64,000 bases of DNA from Brachyspira hampsonii (lineage in GTDB: Bacteria; Spirochaetota; Brachyspiria; Brachyspirales; Brachyspiraceae), in the NCBI RefSeq assembly GCF_002214805.1, contig NZ_CP019914.1:2666001-2730000 (forward strand). The letters are read 5' to 3'. The notes below the pieces were generated by a model. That model did no database searches. It had not been told where the DNA came from and worked only from the letters and a program-made list of their open reading frames with translations. Positions 23,897 through 33,084 of this stretch are shown in pieces. The translations under genes and the position numbers were made by a program. Each line of letters begins with the position of its first letter. Position 1 is the stretch's first letter.

Positions 23897-25135
23897 TTAT
23901 CTTCTTCCTCTTAGGAATTTCTTTATAGGTATAAAATCAGCAGGATTAAGTGCCACGCCATTTCTTCTAACTTCAAAATGTAAATGACTTCCTGTAGATC
24001 TTCCTGTACTTCCCATTCTTCCTATCATAACACCAACACCTACAGTAGCACCTGCTCTTGTAGTTATAGAGTTAAGGTGTCCGTAATATGTTGTATATCC
24101 TTTATCATGACGAACTATTACCAAGTTACCATAACCGCCGCTGTATCCTGCAAATATTACTTTTCCTTTTCTGGCGGCATATACAGGGGTATTAAGTCTT
24201 CCCGGTATATCAACACCCATATGTTTAGTTCTAACTCCTGTAATAGGGTGAACTCTATATCCGAATACACTGCTTATTCTAGTGATGGTTGTAGGAAGGC
24301 TAAACATTTGTCCGAATTTATCTATTCTTTCATCTAAAGTATATTTAGCTCCCGGTAAAAATATATCTTCTCCCACTTTAATATCATTAGGATTGCTTAT
24401 TTTATTAAAGGAAAGAACTCTATTTAATGATACATCATATCTTTCAGCAATATCTTCTAGAGATTCATCTTTTTTTATTGTATATAATAATCCGTTACGA
24501 TTAGGTATAACAATTTTTTGTCCGGGTCTTAATCTATTTGCATTGCTTATTTTATTTACACTTACTAATGTATCCAAATTAGCACCTATTTTTCTTGATA
24601 TTGTTGTTAGATTGTCTCCTTCTTCTATGATATATTCATCATATTTCATCCCTATAGTGCCGTCTCCGACTAAAGTGTTATCTGAGGTTATAGAGTTGTA
24701 AAATATATCTGTAGCATTTTCTAGGGTTACTGCTGATGTTACAGTAGGAACTTCAGATATACTTGAAGTATTATAACTTACTTCTTCAGGAGATATTTCA
24801 TCTAATACTTTAGAATATGCTGCACTAGTAGGCATTTTATCTTTAGGAAGAATTGCCGCATTGGAAGTATGGCGTATATTCATTATTAAAAAGTTAGATA
24901 AAATCATAAATAATGATAGCGATGCTGCAGCTAATGAAAATTTTTTGATTATTGATATGAAAATATTATTTTTTTTACCTGTATATCTTGTAGAATGAAC
25001 ATAAGTTGTTCTTATTCTTTGAATACTATTTGATTTAGTAAATTGAGATTTGATTTTAAATAATATATCTTCTATATGCGAAAAAATATTATTATTTTTG
25101 CGAATTTTGGTGTACTTAAATTTGTTATTTTTCAT
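23897..25135 (-). CDS. LysM and M23 metallopeptidase cell-wall protein
   Basis: 412 residues. A basic cytoplasmic N-terminus (1-65) is followed by one membrane segment (about 68-88), a Ser/Thr/Glu-rich linker, two LysM domains (about 170-213 and 216-260, EEGDNLTTISRKIG and KKDESLEDIAERYD) and an M23 domain (about 285-400). Zinc ligands are visible in TKHMGVDI and SHLHFE, with YYGHL between. M23 enzymes cut peptidoglycan cross-links or activate amidases; the LysM domains bind glycan. Both active-site histidine motifs are intact, so it is probably active. It has its own terminator. Confidence 0.93.
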   Translation of the reverse strand: MKNNKFKYTKIRKNNNIFSHIEDILFKIKSQFTKSNSIQRIRTTYVHSTRYTGKKNNIFISIIKKFSLAAASLSLFMILSNFLIMNIRHTSNAAILPKDKMPTSAAYSKVLDEISPEEVSYNTSSISEVPTVTSAVTLENATDIFYNSITSDNTLVGDGTIGMKYDEYIIEEGDNLTTISRKIGANLDTLVSVNKISNANRLRPGQKIVIPNRNGLLYTIKKDESLEDIAERYDVSLNRVLSFNKISNPNDIKVGEDIFLPGAKYTLDERIDKFGQMFSLPTTITRISSVFGYRVHPITGVRTKHMGVDIPGRLNTPVYAARKGKVIFAGYSGGYGNLVIVRHDKGYTTYYGHLNSITTRAGATVGVGVMIGRMGSTGRSTGSHLHFEVRRNGVALNPADFIPIKKFLRGRR

Positions 25136-25234
25136 ATTGTTACTGTTAAATTAATACTTATTTTATTACTAATAAATAATCCATTTTAATATACAAATAT
25201 TTTATAGTATTGTCAAGTATATAATTCTTTTTAA

Positions 25235-25897
25235 TTAAATTTTTTTGTTAATTATATAATCGGCAATCTCATTGAACGAATTTAAATAATAATTGTTATT
25301 TAATTCTAACAAAATATTTTTATCTGTTATTCCGTATAAGACTAACAAACATTTTATACTTGAATTACATGCGAATTCATAATCCGGTATTCCGTCTCCA
25401 ATCATAACTGTTTCATCTTCTATTAAATTATAATCTTTTTTCAAACTGTACCATATATTTACATCAGGTTTTCTGTATGAATAAATACCGTCTCCTATAA
25501 CTGCTTTGAAATATTTTAGTATATTTAGTTTTTCTACAGTTTTTATAGCCATTTTATTAGGTTTATTGCTTATAACAAACATATTAATATTATGATTGTA
25601 TAATAATTCTAAAGTTTCATAAACTCCATTATATGCTTTAGTACTGTCTACACAATGTTCTTCATAGTATTTTATATAGTATTTATATACTTCTTCTTCG
25701 ATTTTCTCATTATGACTGTATTTATTAACAGCTCTTTTGATAAGAAGTTTTGCTCCGTTTCCAACAAACTTATGAGTATCTTCAATTGATATTGTTTTTA
25801 AGTTAAAATGTTTTAATGAAGCATTAACACAATTATATATGTCTGATATAGAATCTGCTAAAGTTCCGTCTAAATCGAATATTATATTTTTTATCAT
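25235..25897 (-). CDS. HAD-superfamily phosphatase (phosphoglycolate-phosphatase-like)
   Basis: 220 residues. HAD motif I is FDLDGTLADS at the N-terminus, motif II is VISNKPNKM and motif IV is MIGDGIPDYEFA. The alpha-helical cap between motifs I and II matches the Gph/PpaX subclass. The likely action is removal of phosphate from a small metabolite such as 2-phosphoglycolate; the true substrate cannot be read from sequence. It starts 6 bp after the deformylase gene ends, so the two are probably co-transcribed. Confidence 0.88.
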   Translation of the reverse strand: MIKNIIFDLDGTLADSISDIYNCVNASLKHFNLKTISIEDTHKFVGNGAKLLIKRAVNKYSHNEKIEEEVYKYYIKYYEEHCVDSTKAYNGVYETLELLYNHNINMFVISNKPNKMAIKTVEKLNILKYFKAVIGDGIYSYRKPDVNIWYSLKKDYNLIEDETVMIGDGIPDYEFACNSSIKCLLVLYGITDKNILLELNNNYYLNSFNEIADYIINKKI

Positions 25898-25903
25898 AAT
25901 TAA

Positions 25904-26467
25904 TCAGCTATTTTTTAACATTTCCCTGTTTTGTATTTTTTTTATTTCTCTAACAGTATTATTTCTAAGTTCTTTTAATTCTCTTTTCAATCTTCTTTTT
26001 TGATATGATTCTAATCTGTCTATAAATGATATGCCGTTTGTATGATCTATTTCATGCTGAAGTACTTTAGCTATGTAATTTTCAGCATCAAGTATCTGTT
26101 CATTGCCTTCTTTGTCCAAATATTTTACTTTAATTTGAGTATATCTTGCAACATCATCTCTTATTTCAGGAAATGAAAGGCATCCTTCCTCTAAAATTTC
26201 TTTTTCTTCTCCATGCCATATTATTTCCGGATTTATTAAAGCCAATTTAAAATCAGGCTTTGTTTCATCATCAAAATCAGGTACAGATATAACTATAAGT
26301 CTTTTTAATATTCCTACCTGAACCGCAGCAAGTCCGACCCCTTTCTCTTTATACATAGTTTCAAACATATCATCTATTAAAGTGAGTATTTCATCATCTA
26401 TTTTTTCTATTTTTTCTGATACTTTCTGCAGTCTTTCATCTCCGTATATTACTAATTTTCTTAGCAT
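25904..26467 (-). CDS. def: Peptide deformylase
   Basis: About 187 residues. All three deformylase motifs are present: GVGLAAVQVG (GxGLAAxQ), EEGCLSFPE (EGCLS, metal Cys) and QHEIDHTNG (HExxH). The enzyme removes the formyl group from the first Met of new proteins. GGGAGA six bases before ATG 26467 supports MLRKLVIYG as the start over the ATG at 26479. The C-terminal tail is rich in Lys/Arg. It leads a two-gene operon with the HAD phosphatase. Confidence 0.96.
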   Translation of the reverse strand: MLRKLVIYGDERLQKVSEKIEKIDDEILTLIDDMFETMYKEKGVGLAAVQVGILKRLIVISVPDFDDETKPDFKLALINPEIIWHGEEKEILEEGCLSFPEIRDDVARYTQIKVKYLDKEGNEQILDAENYIAKVLQHEIDHTNGISFIDRLESYQKRRLKRELKELRNNTVREIKKIQNREMLKNS

Positions 26468-26634
26468 ATTATCTCCCAAAATTATATATATTTATAAAAT
26501 AAAGATATTATTTACAATTATTATTAATTAATATTAAATCTAATATATAATATTAAATTTTTTATTTATAGTCAAGTGATTTTTTAGTTTACATAATTTT
26601 TTTGTTAATTACGGTTTAAAATTATAAAATTCCT

Positions 26635-26662
26635 TTGACAAATGATTTTTTTGTAGTAGAAT
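26635..26662 (+). promoter_or_regulatory. Promoter that predicts a leaderless transcript
   Basis: TTGACA (26635-26640), 16-bp spacer, TAGAAT (26657-26662). The ATG of the next gene begins only 8 bp after the -10 box, at the expected transcription start, and there is no Shine-Dalgarno. Confidence 0.6.
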
Positions 26663-26669
26663 AAACTTT

Positions 26670-27329
26670 ATGATGAGAGTTGCTTATTTTGATTTGGATA
26701 AAACTATATTAAATAAAGATTCTATATTTCCATTTATGATGTTCTATTTGAAAAAGAATCCTTCAAGTATAATGCATTATATGGCTTTGATACCTTATTT
26801 TTTATTATTTTGTTTAAAAATAATAGATAATCAAAGTATTAAGTACAGAATAGCTCATATATTCAAAAATATAGATATAGAATTCGGAGATAAAATAGGT
26901 AAAGAGTTTGCTGATGAAATTGTACCAAAATTATACTATAAAGATGCTTTAGATGAAATAAAAAAATTAAAAAATAATGGATATACATTAATTATGGTTA
27001 CAGCAAGTTTTGAAATTTATGCTAAGTATATAGCATCAAATTTAGGCTTTGACAGATGTATGGGTACTGAATTATGGACTTTCAGGGGAAAATATACAGG
27101 ATATATGTACGGTAAGAATTGTTATGGTGCTGCCAAAAGATACAGATTATTCACTGAGCATTTTTTCCCGCATCATAGCAATAAAAATATAGCGTATAGT
27201 GATTCTATAAGTGATTTACCTCTTTTTAATTTTGCCGACACTAAAGTATGCGTTAATCCTGATAAGAGATTAAAAGAGTATGCTTTAAAAAATAAAGATA
27301 AAGGTTTTACTATAGTTAATTGGAGATAG
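26670..27329 (+). CDS. HAD-IB family (SerB-like) phosphatase
   Basis: 219 residues. Motif I is AYFDLDKTIL, motif II is MVTASFEIYAKYIA, and SDSISDLPLF is the C-terminal motif of the HAD-IB group, which includes phosphoserine and lipid-phosphate phosphatases. A hydrophobic stretch at about 30-50 may touch the membrane. ATG 26670 and ATG 26673 are adjacent; the mRNA seems to begin at or just before them. The TPR gene follows after one base. The substrate is unknown; a lipid phosphatase is as likely as a serine pathway enzyme. Confidence 0.85.
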   Translation: MMRVAYFDLDKTILNKDSIFPFMMFYLKKNPSSIMHYMALIPYFLLFCLKIIDNQSIKYRIAHIFKNIDIEFGDKIGKEFADEIVPKLYYKDALDEIKKLKNNGYTLIMVTASFEIYAKYIASNLGFDRCMGTELWTFRGKYTGYMYGKNCYGAAKRYRLFTEHFFPHHSNKNIAYSDSISDLPLFNFADTKVCVNPDKRLKEYALKNKDKGFTIVNWR

Positions 27330-27330
27330 T

Positions 27331-28413
27331 ATGCTTGAAAATATTAACAATATCTATGATAATGCGGCAGTAGATGAGGATATTAAAGATATCATAAAAG
27401 AAAATAATGATGTTATTGCAGAAAAAATTAACAATCTTATAGATATAAATGATATTTCTTATGCCAAAAAATTAGCTTTAGAATTAATAAAAAAAGATAA
27501 TAAATACAAATACGGATATTTAGTTTTAATTGATATTTACTATGAAGAAAATGATTTCAAGTCTGTAATAGAACTTATTAATAATGCTCTTAATTTTATA
27601 AAAGATGATAAGGATTTGCTTGAAAATAAGATAGAGGCCCTTATAAGTACTTATGAATATGAAGAAGCTAAGAATGTAATAGAAAAGCTAATATCTTTAG
27701 GTAATGCTGATTCAAGTGTTTACGGACAGTATGGAATTTTACTTTCTATGGAAGGAAAACATAATGATGCTATAGAAAAATATAAAAAAGCCATATCAAT
27801 AGATAATGAAGATGTTTTATCTATGATTAATATGTCTGTAGCTTATAGGGCATTATATAAATATGATGATGCTTTGAATATTTTAGACAGGGCATTAACT
27901 ATAAATAAAAATGACCAAAATATTATAAACAGAATAAATAATATAAAATATTTAATAAATAATTCAAAGTTTGAAATAGGAAAATTAACAGCAATACAGG
28001 CTAATCCTGACAGATTTAATTTGATGGTTCCTGAGACTTTTAATGCCTCTATAGACGGAGCAGTATTAAAAATAGAAAGTCCTGATAATAGAATATCAAT
28101 AATAATCAGCTATAGTGATAAAAAATATGATGAAGCTGCTATAAGAGAGCTTTTTGACGGATTTAGAAGCAGGAGAGGGGAGCTTTACTCTATAATTACT
28201 CCTATATCCATAAAACAAAGAGAAGAATATAATGATTTATTTGCAGAGTATATATTCATTTCAAAGATAAATAATAATGATTTCTTTAATGCCATAGCGG
28301 TAGTTGGTAAGGTAGAAGAGTCTATAATACTTACAATATCATCAACTGTTACAGTAAGCAGTCATTTAATATCATTTGCTAAAGAAGTTATGAATAGTTT
28401 GTATTTTAAGTAA
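27331..28413 (+). CDS. Tetratricopeptide-repeat protein
   Basis: 360 residues. TPR units are visible from about 40 to 210 (ALELIKKDNKYKYGYLVLIDIYYEENDF, EKYKKAISIDNEDVLSMINMSVAYRALYKYDDALNIL in pieces). The C-terminal 140 residues are a separate beta-rich domain (NLMVPETFNASIDGAVLKIES…). There is no signal peptide, so it is probably cytoplasmic. It is coupled to the HAD-IB gene. TPRs mediate protein binding; the partner is unknown, although the flagellar rod genes start 120 bp downstream. Confidence 0.85.
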   Translation: MLENINNIYDNAAVDEDIKDIIKENNDVIAEKINNLIDINDISYAKKLALELIKKDNKYKYGYLVLIDIYYEENDFKSVIELINNALNFIKDDKDLLENKIEALISTYEYEEAKNVIEKLISLGNADSSVYGQYGILLSMEGKHNDAIEKYKKAISIDNEDVLSMINMSVAYRALYKYDDALNILDRALTINKNDQNIINRINNIKYLINNSKFEIGKLTAIQANPDRFNLMVPETFNASIDGAVLKIESPDNRISIIISYSDKKYDEAAIRELFDGFRSRRGELYSIITPISIKQREEYNDLFAEYIFISKINNNDFFNAIAVVGKVEESIILTISSTVTVSSHLISFAKEVMNSLYFK

Positions 28414-28466
28414 AGTAGTATATAAAATTTTATCATAATTTAACATAATATAATCCTAAAAAATAT

Positions 28467-28493
28467 TAAAGCAGTTTTTCATTAAACCGACAA
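28467..28493 (+). promoter_or_regulatory. Sigma28-like promoter before flgB
   Basis: TAAA (28467-28470), exactly 15 bp, then ACCGACAA (28486-28493), six of eight matches to the FliA consensus TAAA-N15-GCCGATAA. It lies 39 bp before flgB. Confidence 0.45.
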
Positions 28494-28532
28494 TATTTAT
28501 AAGTATAATTTTATAATTTAGAGGTTATAACT

Positions 28533-28961
28533 ATGAATATGTTTGCTGATACAACTTATGCTAAAACTATGACAGTAGCAAAAAAGCTTTTAAATGTTTA
28601 CGGACTTAGAGCTGAGGTTATAGCAGATAATATAGCAAATGTATCTACTCCAAATTTCAAAAGAAGCGATGTAACTTTTGAATATCAGCTTGCAAGAGCT
28701 TTAGATAGTGAAAATTATAATGGTATGGAAGCTAAAAGAACAGATTCAAGACATTTTCCTTTTAATATGCCTATGGATTATAAACAGGTTGCACCTACTA
28801 TTACAGTAGATTATGATACTAGCTATAGAAATGATAAAAATAATGTTGATATAGATAAAGAAATGGCAGAAGAAGCTAAAAATACTTTAAGATATCAAAT
28901 GTTTACGCAAATAGTAAATGCTCAGTATAGAGAAATAAGAAGAATGATAGGCAATGCTTAA
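28533..28961 (+). CDS. flgB: Flagellar basal-body rod protein FlgB
   Basis: 142 residues. The N-terminal rod signature LRAEVIADNIANVSTPNFKR and the C-terminal amphipathic helix (RYQMFTQIVNAQYREIRRMIG) match FlgB. It forms the most proximal part of the periplasmic flagellar rod. GAGG precedes the ATG. It leads flgB-flgC-fliE, the usual order, with gaps of 35 and 25 bp. Confidence 0.96.
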   Translation: MNMFADTTYAKTMTVAKKLLNVYGLRAEVIADNIANVSTPNFKRSDVTFEYQLARALDSENYNGMEAKRTDSRHFPFNMPMDYKQVAPTITVDYDTSYRNDKNNVDIDKEMAEEAKNTLRYQMFTQIVNAQYREIRRMIGNA

Positions 28962-28996
28962 TTTGTACTGCTTAAATTCTTGAAGGAGTAACAGAA

Positions 28997-29458
28997 ATGG
29001 GAATATTTTCAATTATTAATACATCAGGAAGCGGTTTAACTGCTCAAAGAACTAGACTTGATGTTATAGCAGATAATATAGCAAATGTTAATACAACACG
29101 CACAACAGAAGGCGGAGCTTTTAGAAGAAGCAGAGTAATATTCAAGCCTAGAGATGATGGCAACAAATACAGAAGTCCATTTTTACCAGAGGCTTTGCAG
29201 CCTAATGTTGGCACAGGCGTAAGGGTATTCAGCATAGAAAAGGATATGGAAACTGCAACTAGGTTTGTATATGATCCTTCTCACCCTGATGCTATTAAAT
29301 ACGGTGAAAAAGCCGGATATGTAGAAATGCCTAATGTTAACCCTGTTACAGAGATGGTTGATATGATGGAGGCTTCAAGAGCTTATGAGGCAAACTCTAC
29401 TATGATTCAGTCTGCTAAAACTATGTTTGGAAGTGCTTTGAATATAATTAGATATTAA
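28997..29458 (+). CDS. flgC: Flagellar basal-body rod protein FlgC
   Basis: 153 residues. The rod signature LDVIADNIANVNTTRT and the C-terminal MVDMMEASRAYEANSTMIQ are diagnostic of FlgC. The protein builds the proximal rod with FlgB, FlgF and FlgG. GGAG site before ATG 28997. Confidence 0.97.
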   Translation: MGIFSIINTSGSGLTAQRTRLDVIADNIANVNTTRTTEGGAFRRSRVIFKPRDDGNKYRSPFLPEALQPNVGTGVRVFSIEKDMETATRFVYDPSHPDAIKYGEKAGYVEMPNVNPVTEMVDMMEASRAYEANSTMIQSAKTMFGSALNIIRY

Positions 29459-29483
29459 TTTTTTATAATGGTAAGGATATTTT

Positions 29484-29852
29484 ATGAATATTAATAGTGT
29501 AATGAACTCTTATAGTGCTAGTACAAAAACAGGAAATGTCGGCGATAATTACGGATTTATACTTAAAACTAGAGATCCAAGACATTACGGACCTGCTCAG
29601 CAGTTAAGAAGAAGTTCAAGCAATGATTTAATAAGTAATTTTGGTACAATGTTAAGCGATGCTATTGATGCTGTTAATCAGAAACAGGTTGACAGAGACA
29701 ATATAATAGTTCAGGCTGGTATAAGACCGGATCAGGTTGATGTATCCGATGTGATGAATGCCATTGCTGAAGCTGAATTATCTCTTAGCTTTACAAAGGC
29801 TGTAATTGACAGAGCGGTTAGAGCTTATCAAGAAGTAACTACTTATAGATAA
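29484..29852 (+). CDS. fliE: Flagellar hook-basal body complex protein FliE
   Basis: 122 residues. The C-terminal part (DVMNAIAEAELSLSFTKAVIDRAVRAYQEV) matches FliE, the adapter between MS ring and rod. The first 60 residues are a poorly conserved, Ser/Arg-rich extension. It follows flgC in the standard order. Confidence 0.93.
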   Translation: MNINSVMNSYSASTKTGNVGDNYGFILKTRDPRHYGPAQQLRRSSSNDLISNFGTMLSDAIDAVNQKQVDRDNIIVQAGIRPDQVDVSDVMNAIAEAELSLSFTKAVIDRAVRAYQEVTTYR

Positions 29853-29878
29853 TAAATTCATCAAATAAATTAGTAATA

Positions 29879-30658
29879 ATGAACAATAATAAGCTGTTCT
29901 CCTTCAAAAAAGAGTTATTAAGGGCAAGCGTTTATGGTGTAATAGCCATAGCGTTTGCCAACTTAATTTTCTTTTCAATCTATAACAATAATCAAATATA
30001 TATAACTATAATTTTAATAATACTTGAAATAATAACTCTAGTATTTTTATATATTGATGCCTCAAATATTAATAAAAGAAAATTATTATTCATAAAAAAT
30101 AATTCTGTATTGGAACATAATATAGATAAAAAAGTAAGCAAAGAAAATATAATAGACAGATTAAAATATTTCGGATATAGTATGTATTCTATTAATTCAT
30201 CAAGGGTTTTCATAAATGCTGAAGTTATAAAAAATAAAAAATCTATTATAATACATGCATACTATTTCTTTTTAGTTGATATTGATAAAGATGGAGAGGC
30301 AGTTTTAAACAATATAAGAAATGAATTTAATGAAATATTTGATTTGTATATAGATGATAATCAAAAACTTTTCAGAAAAGATGATAATGATAAAGAAAAA
30401 ATAGTAAAAGCTAAATTATATAATCATGCGGTTTTTATTTTTTATGGTGATAATATACAAAGCGGAATAATAGAAATGTCAGAATATGGATATACTAAAG
30501 AAAAATTATTAAACAGTAATGCCCAAATATTCACTGTATCATATTTGCCAAGTAATAATAAATTATACTTTGCCGATGCTATAGAAAATGTAGTCAATAT
30601 GAATAAGTTTCCAAAGAATGATTTTGTTTATATAATCAAAGATATTTTTTCATTATAA
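29879..30658 (+). CDS. Unrecognised membrane-anchored protein after fliE
   Basis: 259 residues. Two hydrophobic segments close together (about 16-35 and 40-58) form an N-terminal hairpin, and the remaining 200 residues are a cytoplasmic-looking, Lys/Asn/Asp-rich domain. I recognise no family. It starts 27 bp after fliE without a clear ribosome site, so it may ride on the flagellar transcript, but a flagellar role is not shown. Confidence 0.7.
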   Translation: MNNNKLFSFKKELLRASVYGVIAIAFANLIFFSIYNNNQIYITIILIILEIITLVFLYIDASNINKRKLLFIKNNSVLEHNIDKKVSKENIIDRLKYFGYSMYSINSSRVFINAEVIKNKKSIIIHAYYFFLVDIDKDGEAVLNNIRNEFNEIFDLYIDDNQKLFRKDDNDKEKIVKAKLYNHAVFIFYGDNIQSGIIEMSEYGYTKEKLLNSNAQIFTVSYLPSNNKLYFADAIENVVNMNKFPKNDFVYIIKDIFSL

Positions 30659-30665
30659 ACATAAA

Positions 30666-31013
30666 TTAATAATTTAAATTTACATCGAATCTGTCATTTA
30701 AAAGCGGAATAATATTTATAACAGGCTCTTCATAAGGGTGAACTTCTTTCATAACTTTTATAATATTTTCTATATTTTTGGCATCTGTTGAAAACTCTAC
30801 CTTATCTTCAGGAGCTTCTGATATTTCATTAACTTTTCCGTCAAATGGATTAGCATTTTCTAAAGGACGCCAATAACCTGTAATTTTTGTTACAGACATT
30901 ACATTATCATAATTTCCAACACCTAATGCCCCTATATCATTTAAAGCTTCTCTGAGTTTTTGTGTATATTCTTCAGGTATATATATTTCTATTTTTACTT
31001 TTTTTATATTCAT
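30666..31013 (-). CDS. NIF3/YqfO-type PII-like domain protein
   Basis: About 115 residues. The sequence KIEIYIPEEYTQKLREAL…IGALGVGNYDNVMSVT…GYWRPL and EVHPYEEPVINIIPL matches the small CutA/PII-like domain found as an insert in NIF3/YqfO proteins and as a stand-alone protein. HPYEEP is a strong family signature. AAGGA precedes ATG 31013. The domain probably binds a small ligand or metal; no function is proven. It is convergent with the preceding gene. Confidence 0.8.
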   Translation of the reverse strand: MNIKKVKIEIYIPEEYTQKLREALNDIGALGVGNYDNVMSVTKITGYWRPLENANPFDGKVNEISEAPEDKVEFSTDAKNIENIIKVMKEVHPYEEPVINIIPLLNDRFDVNLNY

Positions 31014-31035
31014 CAATATTCCTTTATTTAAAATA

Positions 31036-31063
31036 AAGAGCATAGTAAAAATACCATGCTCTT
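31036..31063 (-). terminator. Terminator after lipoprotein gene 31086-31844
   Basis: On the minus strand AAGAGCATGGTA and TACTATGCTCTT form a 12-bp stem with one G-T pair, followed by TATTTT. Confidence 0.7.
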
Positions 31064-31085
31064 CTTTTAATCATATTAAATTATA

Positions 31086-31844
31086 TTATTTTGTTTCTGT
31101 TAAAGTACCATTAATTTTTATTATATTATTTTCAAAAGTAGCTTTAAGATCTCCTTTCCAATAAGGATTTCCATCTTTAGCTTTATCAACTATTAAAAGA
31201 GCAGAATCTGTATTAAAATCAAAATCATTTGTAAGCGGAGTTTCGCTTCTTTTGAAGTTTTCAGTACCGGCACCGATTTGGAATACTCCGTTAGCATCAG
31301 ATTTCATTTCAAATACATAAGGTTCTACTGTTTTACCGCCTGCATGTACAAATCTGATAGTAATAACTCCATCATCGCCTTTTGTAATACCTGTACCTGT
31401 AACTTTAGGACCTGTAGTACCATCAACAGTTCTTTGAGCTATACCGGAACCAGACATACCGTCATCAATATATCTTGATGCATTAGCTGTACCGAATAAT
31501 AAGAATTGTCCCATACTTACTTCCATTCTGTTATTTAATACATTGTTGTCAGCAGATCTGTATTTGTTTAATAAGTCTGGTGTTCTAGTAGGTGTAGAAG
31601 CTCCTGTAGCAGCATCTATTTTACCGTCTATGTCTCCATAAGAACCTGTAACTTTTAAATAAGCGTTGCTGCTTATTGAAGCATTATTAGTATCTCCAAC
31701 CATAGCTTGGAAATCAATAGTTAATGTTGCAGCTTCTGCATTATTAGCAGCTGCTGCATCATTAGCTGTAGTTGTTTCTGTTTTTTGACCGCCGCATGCG
31801 ATAGCTAAAACAGAAATGACAAAAATAATAAAAATCTTTTTCAT
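31086..31844 (-). CDS. Unrecognised lipoprotein
   Basis: About 252 residues. Signal peptide MKKIFIIFVISVLAIAC with a good lipobox (AIAC), then an Ala/Thr/Asn-rich tether. The mature part looks beta-rich with many Gly, Asp and Thr. GAGGG eight bases before ATG 31844 is the same site type as in the other lipoprotein genes here, so this start is preferred to the more distant Met codons. No motif gives a function. It has its own terminator and is probably transcribed alone. Confidence 0.78.
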   Translation of the reverse strand: MKKIFIIFVISVLAIACGGQKTETTTANDAAAANNAEAATLTIDFQAMVGDTNNASISSNAYLKVTGSYGDIDGKIDAATGASTPTRTPDLLNKYRSADNNVLNNRMEVSMGQFLLFGTANASRYIDDGMSGSGIAQRTVDGTTGPKVTGTGITKGDDGVITIRFVHAGGKTVEPYVFEMKSDANGVFQIGAGTENFKRSETPLTNDFDFNTDSALLIVDKAKDGNPYWKGDLKATFENNIIKINGTLTETK

Positions 31845-32004
31845 TTTTACCCTCATTTTTATTAAAATATTTTGCAATATTGTAATATATTGTTTATTTT
31901 ATGTCAAAAAATTATTAATATTTTATTATAATAATAATTTATTTATTTAAAAAAATACGATTTTATAATAAAATTGGATTATAATTTAGCTTTTAGGAGA
32001 ATAT

Positions 32005-33039
32005 ATGCAATATTTGAAAGAAACGATTATTTGGAATAATAGTTTATTAAGGTACTTGATATCGTTATCTGTATTTATTATTAGTTTAGTTTTAATGAAT
32101 GTTATATTAATATTTTTTATGAAAATATTATTAAAACTTAATACAAAATTTCAAAGCACATTTTTATACGAGCTTGTAAAAAGTATTAAAAAAAGAGTAA
32201 GACCTATTATATTTATGGTATCTTTATCTTTTGGAAGGGTTGGATTAATACTTCCTAAAGAGGTTGGAACATATTGGATAAAAATACTTATTGTACTTAT
32301 AATAATATTTGTAATAATGTTTATATGTGATATTATAAGCAATTTCAGTAATAATTATTTGTCTAATAAAAAAGGTGTTGTAATATCTGACGGTATTATC
32401 ACAATATTAAAAGCTTTAATATGGGTTATTGGATTTTTAACAATACTTTCAAATTTGGGAGTTAATGTTAATACTTTCATAGCTGGACTTGGTATAGGCG
32501 GTGTGGCTGTTGCTTTTGCGGCACAAAGTATAATAGCCGATTTATTTAATTATTTTGTTATAGTATTTGACAAACCTTTTTTGAAAGGTGATTATATACA
32601 GATAGATGCTGATAAAGGTGTAGTTGAATATATAGGCATAAAGTCTACTCGTATAAGAAGAAACAGCGGTGAACAGCTTTTAATATCAAATACTAATTTA
32701 CTTGCTTCAAGAATACAAAACTATAGAATATTAGAAAAAAGAAGACAGTATATGATGTTGGGGGTTGAATATTCTACTCCTTTAGAAAAATTAAAAGTGA
32801 TACCGGATCTTTTAAAGAGAATTATAGAAACTAATAATACTGAATTTATAAGTGCCAGATTTATAGAGTTTGCTGATTCTTCTCTTAATTTTGAAGTAAT
32901 ATACTATGTAAATACTGCAGAGTACAATGAGTTTGTAAGAGTAGTGGAAGATATAAATTATAAAATAATAGATGAGTTTAATAAACTTGGTGTAGGATTT
33001 GCATTCCCTTCAAGGACTTTGTATATAAGCAAAGAATAA
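32005..33039 (+). CDS. MscS-family mechanosensitive channel
   Basis: 344 residues. Four to five hydrophobic segments in the first 150 residues, then the pore helix and neck signature (TFIAGLGIGGVAVAFAAQSII) and the beta domain (FDKPFLKGDYI, STRIRRNSGEQLLISN). These are diagnostic of small-conductance mechanosensitive channels in the inner membrane, which open upon osmotic downshock. AGGAG precedes ATG 32005. Confidence 0.94.
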   Translation: MQYLKETIIWNNSLLRYLISLSVFIISLVLMNVILIFFMKILLKLNTKFQSTFLYELVKSIKKRVRPIIFMVSLSFGRVGLILPKEVGTYWIKILIVLIIIFVIMFICDIISNFSNNYLSNKKGVVISDGIITILKALIWVIGFLTILSNLGVNVNTFIAGLGIGGVAVAFAAQSIIADLFNYFVIVFDKPFLKGDYIQIDADKGVVEYIGIKSTRIRRNSGEQLLISNTNLLASRIQNYRILEKRRQYMMLGVEYSTPLEKLKVIPDLLKRIIETNNTEFISARFIEFADSSLNFEVIYYVNTAEYNEFVRVVEDINYKIIDEFNKLGVGFAFPSRTLYISKE

Positions 33040-33084
33040 TATTTTTTAAATAATAGCTTCATACTTAATTTAAGGAGTTTATTT

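Noticed and set aside
23984-24701. Two rightward ORFs of 117 and 139 codons inside the LysM-M23 gene
   Set aside because: The opposite strand encodes a clear enzyme with intact motifs; the shadow proteins are Ser/Thr/Cys-rich nonsense.
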